DNA of 64,000 nucleotides from Nocardia grenadensis NBRC 108939 (GCF_001613445.1 NZ_BDCJ01000028.1:1-64000); one strand, 5' to 3'; counted from the stretch's first letter, positions 48,904 through 58,168 are shown. The notes: generated by a model from the sequence alone, not told the origin. Numbers and translations are program-made.

Positions 48904-50169
48904 ATGTCGATTCCGTCCACGCGTCCGGCCACCCAGGGGTCGCCGCTGGCACCCGATGGCGAGCGCGTGCCGCTCTACACCCCCGAGTTCGCCGCCGACC
49001 CCGCCGCCGCCTATCGAGAGATGCGGCGCCGGTACGGCGCGCTGGTTCCGGTAGATCTGGCCCCGGATGTCCCGGCGACGCTCGTCGTCGGATATCGCCA
49101 CGCACTGCGCATCCTGCACGACCCCGAGCATTTCCCGGCCGACCCGCGCCGCTGGCAGGAGACCGTACCACCGGATTGCCCGCTGCTGCCGATGATGGAG
49201 TACCGGCCCAATGCCCTGCGTTCGGCCGGTGACGAGCATCTCCGCCTGCGTTCGCCCATCGTCGCGGGTCTCGAGGCGGTGGATCTGCATCAATTGCGCG
49301 CCACCATCGAACGGCTGGCGATCCCGTTGATCAACGACTTCTGCGAGACCGGCACCGCGGACCTGCGCACCGAGTACGCGTTCCCGCTGACCTTCGCCAC
49401 GCTGACCGAACTGATGGGCCTGTCACCGGAAGCCGGGCATACCGCGTTCGAGGGTATGGCCGCGATTCTGGACGCCACCTCCGCGGAGAGCGCCGCCGAG
49501 GGCAATACGCGTTTCGCCGGGGCGCTGATGGAGGTCGTCGGACAGAAACGCACCTGCCCGGCCCACGATGTGACCTCGTACATGATGCAGCACGAATCCC
49601 GGCTCGACGATATGGAGATGGTGCAGCAGGCGGCCCTGGTGTACGCCGCCGGTACCGAGCCGACCACCTCACTGATCACCACCACCCTGCGGCTCATGCT
49701 CATCGACGAACGGTTCGGCAGCCATATGCTCGGCGGTTCGCTGTCGACCCGCGACGCGATCGACGAGGTGCTGTTCACCGATCCGCCGCTGCCGAACTTC
49801 TGCACCTCCTACCCGCGCCAGCCGATCCTCATCGGAAACACCTGGCTGCCGGCCGATCAGCCGGTGGTGATCAGCATCGCCGCCTGTAACACCGACCCGA
49901 AGATCGGTGGCGGCGAACGGATCGGCAACCGCTCCCATCTCGCGTGGGGCCAGGGCAGTCACGCCTGCATGGCCGAAAACATCGCGCGCATCATCGCCGG
50001 TGAGGCGGTGGACCAGTTGCTCGACGCCCTGCCGGAGATCGAGCTCGTGATCCCCGCCGAGGAGCTCACCTGGCGCCCCGGACTGTTCCACCACGCCCTG
50101 AGCGAGCTCCCGGTGCAGTTCCCCCCGTCCGCTCCCCTGACCCCGCTGATGACAGGAGCACCCCGATGA
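48904..50169 (+). CDS. Cytochrome P450, CYP157-like, without ExxR
   Basis: A 421-residue P450. The heme-ligand region is AWGQGSHACMAENIA with Cys355, and the I-helix is YAAGTEPTTSLI. In the K helix, where ExxR is nearly universal, it reads DEVLFTDPP: the arginine is Phe291. The CYP157 family of Streptomyces is known for lacking ExxR and is always paired with CYP154. The next gene is a normal P450 overlapping by ATGA. The family assignment is by motif and context, without a search. ATG 48904 is chosen. Confidence 0.85.
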   Translation: MSIPSTRPATQGSPLAPDGERVPLYTPEFAADPAAAYREMRRRYGALVPVDLAPDVPATLVVGYRHALRILHDPEHFPADPRRWQETVPPDCPLLPMMEYRPNALRSAGDEHLRLRSPIVAGLEAVDLHQLRATIERLAIPLINDFCETGTADLRTEYAFPLTFATLTELMGLSPEAGHTAFEGMAAILDATSAESAAEGNTRFAGALMEVVGQKRTCPAHDVTSYMMQHESRLDDMEMVQQAALVYAAGTEPTTSLITTTLRLMLIDERFGSHMLGGSLSTRDAIDEVLFTDPPLPNFCTSYPRQPILIGNTWLPADQPVVISIAACNTDPKIGGGERIGNRSHLAWGQGSHACMAENIARIIAGEAVDQLLDALPEIELVIPAEELTWRPGLFHHALSELPVQFPPSAPLTPLMTGAPR

Positions 50170-51398
50170 CCCAGGAGCAGTCGCAGACCGAACCGCTGGT
50201 CCTCGACCCCGCAGGCGCCGATTTCCACACCGAGATCCACCGGATCCGTACCCGCGGCCGGATGGCCCGGATCGAACTCCCCGGCGGCGTGCCCGCCTGG
50301 TCGGTGATCGACGCCGAGCTGCTGGAGAAGTTGTTCACCGATCCCCGGGTCTCCAAGGACGCTCACCGGCACTGGCCCGCCATGCATACCGGCGAGATCC
50401 CGCAGGACTGGGTGATGTGGCCGTGGGTCGCCGTATCCAATCTGCTCACCGCCTACGGCGACGACCACCGGCGGCTGCGGAAACTGGTGGCGCCGGCCTT
50501 CACCCACCGCCGGACCCAGTCGCTGCGGCCCCGGATCGAGGCGATCACCGCCGAACTGCTCGACGATATCGCCACCACCCCGGCCGATCGGGCCGTCGAC
50601 CTGCGCGACCGTTTCGCCTGCGCCCTCCCGATCCGGGTGATCGGCGAACTGATGGGCGTGCCCGCCGAATTGTCCGCCGCCCTGCGCACCTACGCCGGCG
50701 GCACCCTCGACACCACGCTCACCCCCGAGCAGGCCCAGGCCAATTTCGCCGGCCTCTACACCACCCTGCACGAACTGCTGAACTACAAGCGCCGCAACCC
50801 CGGTGACGATCTCACCACCATCCTCATGACGACCCACGACGAGGACGGTTCGAAACTCGGCGAGCAGGAGCTGGGCGACACCCTGCTGCTCATCATCGTC
50901 GCCGGCCACGAGACCACCGCCAATCTCCTCGATCACGCCGTCTACGCCCTGCTCACCCATCCGGAGCACCGCATCGCCGCACTCGACGGGCAGCTCGACT
51001 GGACCGAGATCATCGAGGAGACGTTGCGCTGGGAACCTCCGATCGCCCATATGCCGATGCGCTTCGCCCTGGAGGACATCGATCTGTCCGACGGCTACCG
51101 CATCACCAAGGGCGACGCCATCCTGGCCGGGCTGGCCGGCGCCGGCCGTGACCCGCGGGTCCATCCCGACCACCCCGACACCTTCGACCCGACCCGGCAG
51201 TCCAAGGACCACATGGCCTTCGGCCACGGCGTGCACCACTGTCTCGGCGCCCCGCTGGCCCGGCTCGAGGCCGCGGTCGCGCTGCCCGCCCTGTTCGCGC
51301 GCTTCCCCGAGATGCGCCTGGCCGCCGACCCCGCCGCCCTCGGCAATGTCCCGAGCCTGGTCACCAATGGACATCGCACCCTCCCGGTCGTGGTCTGA
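50166..51398 (+). CDS. Cytochrome P450, CYP154-like
   Basis: A 410-residue P450 with all standard motifs: I-helix IIVAGHETTANLL, K-helix EETLRWEPP (ExxR present) and FGHGVHHCLGAPLARLEA at the heme cysteine. It overlaps the CYP157-like gene by four bases, so both are made together. Substrate unknown. Ferredoxin and reductase genes are not in the window. An IdeR box begins 16 bases after its stop and belongs to the next gene. Confidence 0.9.
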   Translation: MTQEQSQTEPLVLDPAGADFHTEIHRIRTRGRMARIELPGGVPAWSVIDAELLEKLFTDPRVSKDAHRHWPAMHTGEIPQDWVMWPWVAVSNLLTAYGDDHRRLRKLVAPAFTHRRTQSLRPRIEAITAELLDDIATTPADRAVDLRDRFACALPIRVIGELMGVPAELSAALRTYAGGTLDTTLTPEQAQANFAGLYTTLHELLNYKRRNPGDDLTTILMTTHDEDGSKLGEQELGDTLLLIIVAGHETTANLLDHAVYALLTHPEHRIAALDGQLDWTEIIEETLRWEPPIAHMPMRFALEDIDLSDGYRITKGDAILAGLAGAGRDPRVHPDHPDTFDPTRQSKDHMAFGHGVHHCLGAPLARLEAAVALPALFARFPEMRLAADPAALGNVPSLVTNGHRTLPVVV

Positions 51399-51413
51399 AC
51401 CCCGATCCAGAAC

Positions 51414-51448
51414 TTAGGATTGACTAACCTAAGGCCGATCGCTAGCGT
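51414..51448 (+). promoter_or_regulatory. IdeR/DtxR iron box overlapping a promoter
   Basis: TTAGGATTGACTAACCTAA (51414-51432) agrees at 16 of 19 positions with the IdeR consensus TTAGGTTAGGCTAACCTAA. Inside it, TTGACT (51420-51425) is followed after 17 bases by TAGCGT (51443-51448), a good -35/-10 pair. Iron-loaded IdeR would block this promoter, so the following gene should rise when iron is scarce. The leader would be about 120 bases. Confidence 0.8.
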
Positions 51449-51576
51449 TTCGCATTACCCGAGTGGGTTTCGCCCTGCGTTCCCCCACCCGGGCCGCGCC
51501 GGCGGACGAGGTACGCGTCCTCGCGAACACCGCCGCCGTCGCATCGCTTCGCAGGTTGGTCTTAGAAGGGGCCGTC

Positions 51577-52059
51577 ATGTCCAAATTCATCAGAATCGCC
51601 GCTGTCTGTATTCTCACCGCGCTCATGGGATTCGGCCTGGCGCACCCCGCATCGGCCGATTTCTCCATCCGGGCCTCCCAGACCTCGGATCTCTACGTCC
51701 GCGACGAGGTCCCGAGCCTGGCGCAGATCGAGAAGCAGTTCGCCGCGTTCTGGAACCCGAATATCGCCATGGAACCCAAGATCGAAGTGAGCTACAACGG
51801 GCCGTCCGCCCGCCCCGCCCTCGAACGGGTCATGGAGGGCAGCAAGACCATGGACTTCTTCTCCATCCAGGGTCGTGCCATCGCACCGGTCGATATCTCC
51901 GGCAACACCATGTCCGTCACCGTGCACGGCGTGATGGCCGGGTTCCCCGCACAGAGCGTCCTCTACCACTACATCCGCGAGGGCGGCCTGTGGAAGTTCG
52001 ACTGGAAGGCCACCTGCCAGGAAATGCAGTGCCAGGGTAACCCCTCCTTCGGCTACTGA
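51577..52059 (+). CDS. Small secreted MTB12-like protein, probably iron-regulated
   Basis: A 160-residue protein with a signal peptide (IAAVCILTALMGFGLAHP, cleavage after ASA near residue 27). The mature domain (VPSLAQIEKQFAAFW, a long mid-part, GGLWKFDWKATCQ) resembles the secreted antigen MTB12/CFP-2 family, and the two late cysteines may pair. AGAAGGGG stands before ATG 51577. A promoter with an IdeR box lies upstream and a terminator downstream, so it is a single iron-controlled unit. The fold assignment is by pattern, moderately sure. Confidence 0.75.
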   Translation: MSKFIRIAAVCILTALMGFGLAHPASADFSIRASQTSDLYVRDEVPSLAQIEKQFAAFWNPNIAMEPKIEVSYNGPSARPALERVMEGSKTMDFFSIQGRAIAPVDISGNTMSVTVHGVMAGFPAQSVLYHYIREGGLWKFDWKATCQEMQCQGNPSFGY

Positions 52060-52068
52060 GTTCGGACA

Positions 52069-52122
52069 CACCCGGGCGGAGCGACCGTGGATCATTCGAT
52101 CCGGGACCGCTCCGTCCGGGTG
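52069..52122 (+). terminator. Terminator after the MTB12-like gene
   Basis: CACCCGGGCGGAGCG (52069-52083) pairs with CGCTCCGTCCGGGTG (52108-52122) with one G-U pair, and an inner GGATC/GATCC stem extends it. It starts 10 bases past the stop codon. Confidence 0.75.
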
Positions 52123-52196
52123 GTTACCCATTTCCGAAACAATCTCCGGGACTTCATTTCCCGGCGGTTTCCGGCACCAGTCACCCAGGAATCCCT

Positions 52197-52934
52197 ATGA
52201 TCAGCGTTCGGGGCGTTTCCAAACGCTTCGGTGAGAAACTCGCCGTCGACGACGTCACTTTCGAGGCCGAGCCGGGCTCGATTACCTATTTGCTCGGCCC
52301 GAACGGTGCCGGGAAAACCACCGTGATGCGCATGATCGCCGGCCTGGCCCGCACCGGTTCCGGCACGATCTCGGTGAACGGCAGCGGATTACGCGACTTT
52401 CGCTGTACCCCGACCGAAATCGGATTCGGCCTCGGCGCTTTCGCCCGGAACCCGGGTCACACCGCCGAACAACATCTCCGCTGGCAAGCCCGCCTCGGCG
52501 GCCTCCCCGCCTCGAATATCGGCCCGGCACTGGACCGTGTCGGCCTCGGCCGGGTCGCGAAACGCCCCGTCGGCAAATTCTCCTACGGCATGCTGCAACG
52601 CCTGGGCATCGCCTCCGCCCTGCTCGGCGACCCGAAAACCCTGGTCCTCGACGAACCGGCCAACGGCCTGGACATCGAAGGCATCATCTGGCTGCGCGAG
52701 CTACTCCTCGCCCTGGCCGCCGAAGGCAAATGCCTGCTCGTGGCCTCCCACAACCTCACCGAAGTCGAGATCACCGGCACCCGCGTGGTCATCATGGGCA
52801 AGGGCAGAGTGCTGTCCGATACGAGTAAGGACGAACTGGTGACCGCAGGCTCCGGCCCACGCCCGCTGGAAGCGGCCTACATCGAAATCAGCAAGGACAG
52901 CATCGAATACGCCGCTACCGGAGGTGCCCGGTGA
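52197..52934 (+). CDS. ABC transporter ATP-binding protein
   Basis: A 245-residue ATPase of the exporter/drug-resistance type (CcmA-like). Walker A is GPNGAGKTT near residue 40, Walker B KTLVLDEPANGLDI, switch VASHNLTEVE. The signature is FSYGMLQRLGIA instead of the usual LSGGQ, as often seen in this subgroup. It overlaps the permease start by four bases (GTGA). The exported substrate is unknown. Confidence 0.9.
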   Translation: MISVRGVSKRFGEKLAVDDVTFEAEPGSITYLLGPNGAGKTTVMRMIAGLARTGSGTISVNGSGLRDFRCTPTEIGFGLGAFARNPGHTAEQHLRWQARLGGLPASNIGPALDRVGLGRVAKRPVGKFSYGMLQRLGIASALLGDPKTLVLDEPANGLDIEGIIWLRELLLALAAEGKCLLVASHNLTEVEITGTRVVIMGKGRVLSDTSKDELVTAGSGPRPLEAAYIEISKDSIEYAATGGAR

Positions 52935-53719
52935 TCGCCGCCTATCTCGTGCGTGCCGTCCGCAGCGAACTCGCGAAACTCTCCTGGCGCAGCCCAGTCT
53001 GGTACGCAATGGTCCCCCTCGCCGTCGTGCTCCCATTGGGCCTCAATTTCGGTATCGCCAAGGCCACGGAGTCGAATGCCCTCAACGGCGCCGGCGGTAT
53101 GGACACCGACAACGCCGCCTACTGGATTCTCGTGTTCTCGTCCTTCATCCTCATGGCGGGCGGGGTGTCCTCACTGTGCGCGGAGTTCAAGGACAACACG
53201 ATCGAAACGGTTTTCGGAATCCAAACCCGCCGATGGATCCTCCCGGTCGCCAAACTCATCGTCTTCGGCGTGATCGCCGCGGTCACCGCCGCCGTCGTCA
53301 CCTTCCTGGTCCTGTGGGCGTTCCCGCAGTTGTTCCCCGAGATCTGGGGCCGGGTCGAGGTGTTCTCGGGTGACGGGGTCCAGCTGCTGATCGGGGTTCC
53401 CGTCTACACACTGCTGATCTCCGCACTCGGGTTGGGAGTGGCGGCACTGGTCCCGAAACCGGGACTGGTGGTCATGATCGTGCTGCTGTGGAAATTCGGA
53501 GTGGAGGTTTTCGTGACCTTCGTCCCGGGGGATCTCGGCGTGACCCTGCAACAGCTGTCGCCGTTCAAGAACGGGGAGCTCGGGGTGGGGCAGTTGGCGA
53601 CGATCGAGAGCATGTTCGGCGGGCAGAACGGGTCGCTGATCTACTTCGCAGTGGTCTGCGTGGCAATCTTCGCGGTGGGCACGGTGCGGCTGTCCCGCAC
53701 GGACCCACAAGGCCACTGA
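52931..53719 (+). CDS. ABC transporter permease
   Basis: A 262-residue membrane protein with about six helices (ABC2 type). It starts MIAAYLVRAVRSELAKLSWR, followed by helices at about residues 25-45 (WYAMVPLAVVLPLGLNFG), 65-85, 105-130, 150-175 and 230-255. Together with the ATPase gene upstream it makes a complete two-gene exporter. No binding protein, so export is more likely than uptake. Confidence 0.88.
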   Translation: MIAAYLVRAVRSELAKLSWRSPVWYAMVPLAVVLPLGLNFGIAKATESNALNGAGGMDTDNAAYWILVFSSFILMAGGVSSLCAEFKDNTIETVFGIQTRRWILPVAKLIVFGVIAAVTAAVVTFLVLWAFPQLFPEIWGRVEVFSGDGVQLLIGVPVYTLLISALGLGVAALVPKPGLVVMIVLLWKFGVEVFVTFVPGDLGVTLQQLSPFKNGELGVGQLATIESMFGGQNGSLIYFAVVCVAIFAVGTVRLSRTDPQGH

Positions 53720-54373
53720 CCGGCGACAACGCCCGTCACGGCTCGAACGGCGGATCGTGAATCCGTAGGACCGATCTGTCTTCTGTTGCGGCCGAGGTCT
53801 TCGAAAGCACACTGTCTACGCGCGAAGTGGCGCGAGAACCCATGGACAGCTGTCGAGCCCCGTACTCGGTCGGCGTTGTCGGCATCGAACCACTAGATTG
53901 GGTGCCGGTATCACTTCCCTGCGAGGGGATGCGCCGATCGAGATGGACTGAATGGCTGCCCCGCCAAGGGGTGAGCGTAACAGTCGGTTGACCCACCTCC
54001 GGGTCTACCCAACAGAGGGCGGAGCCGGTGCCGCGGTGCTCGGATCGTCGGCGCCCTGGCTTGGATATCGCTTCTCACCCGGCTCCGAGCGAGAAGCGGG
54101 CGGCGGACCCGAATGATCGGGCCGCCGCCCACACATTCGGCAGAGTGGCCGACCCGCGCGGGCCCCGGCCTGACCGACCACGCCGTCATGGGAGACCTGT
54201 CCACCAGGGCGGTCATAGAAGGGCCACCGTCGAACTCCTGGGACACGGTACGGCTTGCCGGGCAATCCATAAGGACAGGGCCGCGGCCGTCGCCTCCGTG
54301 GTAGCGCGTACGCGACCACGAAACGGTCTCGTTCACCACTGACTTCCCGCGGCAGCCGCTCTGTAATAAGGGC
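53720..54373. other. Intergenic region of 650 bases with one strong hairpin
   Basis: No convincing gene. One minus-strand frame (53736-53996) has third-position GC far below the local genes and its GTG touches its only GGAG, so I do not call it. A 14-base-pair stem with one bulged A and an ATGA loop lies at 54098-54130, GGGCGGCGG pairing with CCGCCGCCC. It could end an unseen transcript or form part of a small RNA. Confidence 0.45.
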
Positions 54374-55264
54374 ATGACAACAGCGTTGACCGAGCGGGAG
54401 CCGCTGGGCTTCAGCACCCGGACACGGCACCGGGGCATTCTCTGGTTCCTCATACTCGCCTTCGCGGGAGCATGGATTCCGTGGGGAATCGCCGGAGCGG
54501 TCGGATTCTCCCTCGACAATCCGGTGGTCCAGCTGCTCACCGGGGCTTTCGTTCCCGCTCTCGCCGCGATCTGCACCCGGCGGTGGATCACCCGCGAGGG
54601 TTTCGCCGACGCCGGTTTGCGGCTGCGGCTCGCCCGCCAGTGGCGCTCGTACCTGATTGCCTCGCTGCTCCCCATCGGTGTTCTCGCCCTCGCGCTCGGG
54701 CTCGCAGTGGTGCTGGGCATATGGCGTCCCGAGGCCGGCGATTTCGATTCCGGTCATCTGCTGTTCCTGGCGCTCGCGCCGATCATCCCGGTCGTGGCCG
54801 CGCCGATCTTCTTCGGTGAGGAATTCGGCTGGACCACCTATCTGCGCGACCGCCTCGTGCCCGGCCGCCCCGTCCTCACCACATTCGCGACCGGCGCGAT
54901 CTGGGGGGTATGGCATTGGCCGCTGCCCTGGGTGGGGTATCTCGGCGCGGGTGGTTCCGCCGCCGACGCGTTCATCGCCATGCTGCTGTGGTTGCCGCTG
55001 TCGATCGAGCTCGAGTTCGTGATCGGCTGGTTGTGGACGCGCAGCGGTTCGGTGTGGCCGCCGGCCCTGCTGCACGGCGGGAGCAACCTCGTGCTGGCGC
55101 TGGGACTGGAACTGTTCGCCGGTACCGCCGACCCATCGGGCGCCGCCACTACTCTGCTGATGTGCGCAGCATATTCGCCCGTGGTCGCGTGGATCGTCGT
55201 AGCGACGAAGCGCGGCGGCCCACAGCACAGGCAAGCGGCAACGCCGGACAGAGTCCGGCCGTGA
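54374..55264 (+). CDS. CPBP-family intramembrane metalloprotease
   Basis: A 296-residue protein with about eight membrane helices and the CAAX/bacteriocin-processing (CPBP) motifs: EEFGWTTYLRDRL with Glu149 and Glu150, WGVWHWPLPW, and the late LLHGGSNLV with a histidine. These residues bind zinc in the family. It overlaps the sensor kinase start by four bases, so it may process a membrane protein in the same signalling pathway. The natural substrate is unknown. Confidence 0.88.
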   Translation: MTTALTEREPLGFSTRTRHRGILWFLILAFAGAWIPWGIAGAVGFSLDNPVVQLLTGAFVPALAAICTRRWITREGFADAGLRLRLARQWRSYLIASLLPIGVLALALGLAVVLGIWRPEAGDFDSGHLLFLALAPIIPVVAAPIFFGEEFGWTTYLRDRLVPGRPVLTTFATGAIWGVWHWPLPWVGYLGAGGSAADAFIAMLLWLPLSIELEFVIGWLWTRSGSVWPPALLHGGSNLVLALGLELFAGTADPSGAATTLLMCAAYSPVVAWIVVATKRGGPQHRQAATPDRVRP

Positions 55265-56469
55265 CCGCGATAGGGTCCGCACTCCGGACCGGCCCGCGTT
55301 TCCTCATCTCCCGTTGGCCGTGGCGCGCGCTGCTCTCCGTATTCTGCGGTGGTGTCCTCGCGGCGGCCGCGGCAGTCGTTTTCGTGCCGGTATTACTGCT
55401 CGGGCTGACCCGCGATCTGCGGGCCGCCCTGTGGGAGCCCATGCTGCGGCTCCAGTGCGCTCGGCTCCGACTCGTCGACCCCGACACCGCGGACCACGCC
55501 GCCGCCCGGGTGCGGGCCGCCGCGGCCGAGCGCCGGTTGCCCAGTGCCCGGCACGCCACCTATCTCGTCGCCACCACTGTGTTCGGCGGTGCGGTGTGCT
55601 GCCTGGCAGTGTTCGGTTTCATCCTCGCCGCGGTCCTGCTCGCCGCGCCGCGCCTGGTCCGGAGTGATTACTTCGACCTCGGTCCCTGGGTGGTCGACGA
55701 GCCGACGGAAGCATGGATCTGCGCAGGCGCGGGGTTCGTCGCCGCGATCTTGCTGTTGGTACTGCTCAGCGCCTGGTCGGCACTCGAAGCGCTGGTGGCC
55801 CGGATGCTACTGGCCCCCGACGCCGACCGTTGGCGGCGCGAAGCCGTCCGAATCGAGAACTCCCGTTCCGCGCTGCTGGAAGCAGAAGGGTTCGAGCGCG
55901 AACTCCTCGAATCCGAACTGCACGATCGTGTCCAGCATCGGCTCGTCGCCCTGTCGATGACCCTGGGCCTGGCCGAATCCCAGGATGCGCACGGCCCCAC
56001 CGGCCGCGTCGCCGCCGAAGCCCACCGGCAGGTCGACGAAATCCTGAGCGAACTGCGGGCCGTCCTGCGCGGCTTCTCGCCCCGGGTCCTGACCGAGCGC
56101 GGATTGGGTCCGGCGCTGATCGATCTCGCGGCGGATCTACCGCTTGATATCCGCATCGACCTCGACGACGCGTCCGGCCCGAAGAACCGGCTGCCACCGG
56201 CCGTCGAGCATATGTCCTACGTCTTCGCCGCCGAATCCCTCACCAATGTCGCCAGGCACACCGATGCCACCCGAGTCGACCTCCACGGCACCCACACCGG
56301 TACACAGTGGATTGTGACCATCACCGACGACGGCCCGGGCGGCGCCCATATGGTGGGCGGCCACGGCCTCGACCGCCTGCAACGCCGCCTCGCGGCCCTG
56401 GACGGACAACTGACAGTATCCAGCCCACCCGGCGGACCGACCACCATCCGAATGGAGTGCACAGTGTGA
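55261..56469 (+). CDS. Sensor histidine kinase (NarL-type partner)
   Basis: A 402-residue kinase. Two membrane-helix pairs in the first half (LLSVFCGGVLAAAAAVVFVP; LVATTVFGGAVCCLAVFGFI and another near residue 165), then a HisKA_3-type site with His221 in ELHDRVQHRLVALSM, and a HATPase domain (ESLTNVARHTDA, ITDDGPGG, GGHGLDRLQRRLAAL). GTG 55261 overlaps the protease stop by GTGA. The response-regulator gene also overlaps, so all three form one translation unit. Confidence 0.9.
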   Translation: MTAIGSALRTGPRFLISRWPWRALLSVFCGGVLAAAAAVVFVPVLLLGLTRDLRAALWEPMLRLQCARLRLVDPDTADHAAARVRAAAAERRLPSARHATYLVATTVFGGAVCCLAVFGFILAAVLLAAPRLVRSDYFDLGPWVVDEPTEAWICAGAGFVAAILLLVLLSAWSALEALVARMLLAPDADRWRREAVRIENSRSALLEAEGFERELLESELHDRVQHRLVALSMTLGLAESQDAHGPTGRVAAEAHRQVDEILSELRAVLRGFSPRVLTERGLGPALIDLAADLPLDIRIDLDDASGPKNRLPPAVEHMSYVFAAESLTNVARHTDATRVDLHGTHTGTQWIVTITDDGPGGAHMVGGHGLDRLQRRLAALDGQLTVSSPPGGPTTIRMECTV

Positions 56470-57146
56470 CAGCCCCACCCACTCGACTACGGATCGTGCT
56501 TGCCGAGGACAGCCCGCTACTGCGTGCCGGGCTGGAGAGTGTGCTCACCTCGGCCGGCCACGAGGTGAGCGCGGCAGTCGGCGACGCACCGGGTCTCCTC
56601 CATGCGTATGCGGCCTACACGCCCGACCTGGTGATCACCGATGTCCGGATGCCGCCGAACGGCACCGACGACGGCCTCCGCGCCGCCGCCGAACTCCGTA
56701 GGCGCGACCCACGCCTACCGATAGTGGTTCTGTCACAGTACGTTTCCGTCGCCTACCTGGACGACTTACTCGGCGATGATTCGACCGCCGGGGTGGGGTA
56801 CCTCCTGAAAGAACGCGTCGGACACGTCCGGCAGTTCCTCGACACCATCTCCCGGGTCGCCACAGGTGAAACGATCGTCGACCCCGAGGTCGTCCGAGCC
56901 CTCGTCAAGTCCAGCCGGCACCACACTCCCCTGGCCGACCTCACCGCACGCGAACGGGAAGTCCTCGCACTGGTGGCCGAAGGCAAGACGAACTCCGGCA
57001 TAGCGGAGGTCCTGACGGTTTCGGAAGCCGCCGTGCGCAAACACATCGGTGCCATATTCGCGAAACTACCCCTCCTCGACGGTGATCGACGAGTTCAGGC
57101 GACGCTTATCTACCTACGCTCACTCGGCCAGCCCCCGGCCCCCTGA
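56466..57146 (+). CDS. LuxR/NarL-family response regulator
   Basis: A 226-residue regulator. Receiver domain with phosphoacceptor Asp59 in DLVITDVRMPP and the late lysine in YLLKERVG. The LuxR helix-turn-helix is near the C terminus (LTAREREVLALVAEGKTNSG, AAVRKHIGAIFAKL). GTG 56466 overlaps the kinase stop. Target genes are unknown; the operon itself, including the CPBP protease, is a fair guess. Confidence 0.92.
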   Translation: MTAPPTRLRIVLAEDSPLLRAGLESVLTSAGHEVSAAVGDAPGLLHAYAAYTPDLVITDVRMPPNGTDDGLRAAAELRRRDPRLPIVVLSQYVSVAYLDDLLGDDSTAGVGYLLKERVGHVRQFLDTISRVATGETIVDPEVVRALVKSSRHHTPLADLTAREREVLALVAEGKTNSGIAEVLTVSEAAVRKHIGAIFAKLPLLDGDRRVQATLIYLRSLGQPPAP

Positions 57147-57283
57147 CCACGAGAATGCCCGCTGTCCCCAGCGGTTCACTTGCAGTCACTCGCGGGCGCG
57201 CCAACGACCCGTGTGCCGTCGCCGACTAGCGAATCCGGCATCGTAGTCAGGCACAAGCCGATCGGGCCTGACAGAATCCACTG

Positions 57284-58168
57284 GTGGACATCAGTGCTGA
57301 AACCATTCTGCGACAGGCGATTTTCGACCACCTCGAAGAGATGGCCCGCGATACCGGGGTTGTTACTCGTGAGCAACTTTCGAGGTTCACTGTCGATGGA
57401 GAGGTGCATCGACTGATTGACCACAGTCGCGGCATCCGGAACCCCGCTGACATGCACGGGACGTTGTCGATCCTGTCGGACCCGCAGGGGAGATACGCGG
57501 ACGAGGACGTGACCGAATCACTGTTTGCGTACGCGTACCGCGAAGGCAGCACCGCCGGAGACAACAAGAAGCTTCGCCGAGCTTATGAACTCCGACTGCC
57601 GTTCATTCTGCTTCGGAAGATCAAGCCGGGGCTGTTTGTACCGATCTTCCCTGTCTATGCGGTGGCCGACGATCCAGCGAACAGACGGTTCCTTATCGCG
57701 CTCGACGAAACGCTGCTCTCCGTAGACGACCCTCTCCATCTTCATCCGGTGGAGAAGAAGTACGCAGAGAGGGTCACCAAGCAGCGGCTACATCAGCCTG
57801 AGTTCCGCGGGAGGGTCCTGCACGCATACAGCGGTCAGTGCACGGTGTGCAATCTGAAGCACGGCCCCCTCCTCGATGCAGCGCATATTATCTCTGACGC
57901 GAAACCGCATGGGAGCGCTGAGGTCAGCAACGGCCTGAGTCTCTGCAAAATCCATCACGCAGCCTACGATCGCAACTACCTGGGAATTACTCCGAACTAT
58001 CGGGTCGAAATCAACCGAGATCTTCTCGAAGAAGAGGACGGCCCGATGTTGAAACACGGACTACAAGAGATGCACGGCAGGATGATTTCGATTCCGCACA
58101 GGTCCGTCGACAAGCCCTCGCGAGATAGATTAGCGGAGAGGTACGCGGAATTTACAAACTCGGTGTAG
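57284..58168 (+). CDS. HNH endonuclease
   Basis: A 294-residue protein. The C-terminal HNH domain has a CxxC zinc site GQCTVCNLKHGPLLDAAHII (His in AAH) and a second half NGLSLCKIHHAAYDRNYLGI. The N-terminal part (ARDTGVVTREQLSRF and on) resembles proteins annotated as putative restriction endonucleases. No methylase or SRA domain is nearby. GTG 57284 is used. Its codon use is richer in A/T third positions than the housekeeping genes, which suggests transfer. Confidence 0.85.
   Translation: MDISAETILRQAIFDHLEEMARDTGVVTREQLSRFTVDGEVHRLIDHSRGIRNPADMHGTLSILSDPQGRYADEDVTESLFAYAYREGSTAGDNKKLRRAYELRLPFILLRKIKPGLFVPIFPVYAVADDPANRRFLIALDETLLSVDDPLHLHPVEKKYAERVTKQRLHQPEFRGRVLHAYSGQCTVCNLKHGPLLDAAHIISDAKPHGSAEVSNGLSLCKIHHAAYDRNYLGITPNYRVEINRDLLEEEDGPMLKHGLQEMHGRMISIPHRSVDKPSRDRLAERYAEFTNSV

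Noticed and set aside
53736-53996. An 86-residue minus-strand frame after the ABC permease
   Set aside because: Third-position GC is only about half, unlike neighbours, and the GTG touches its only GGAG without spacing.
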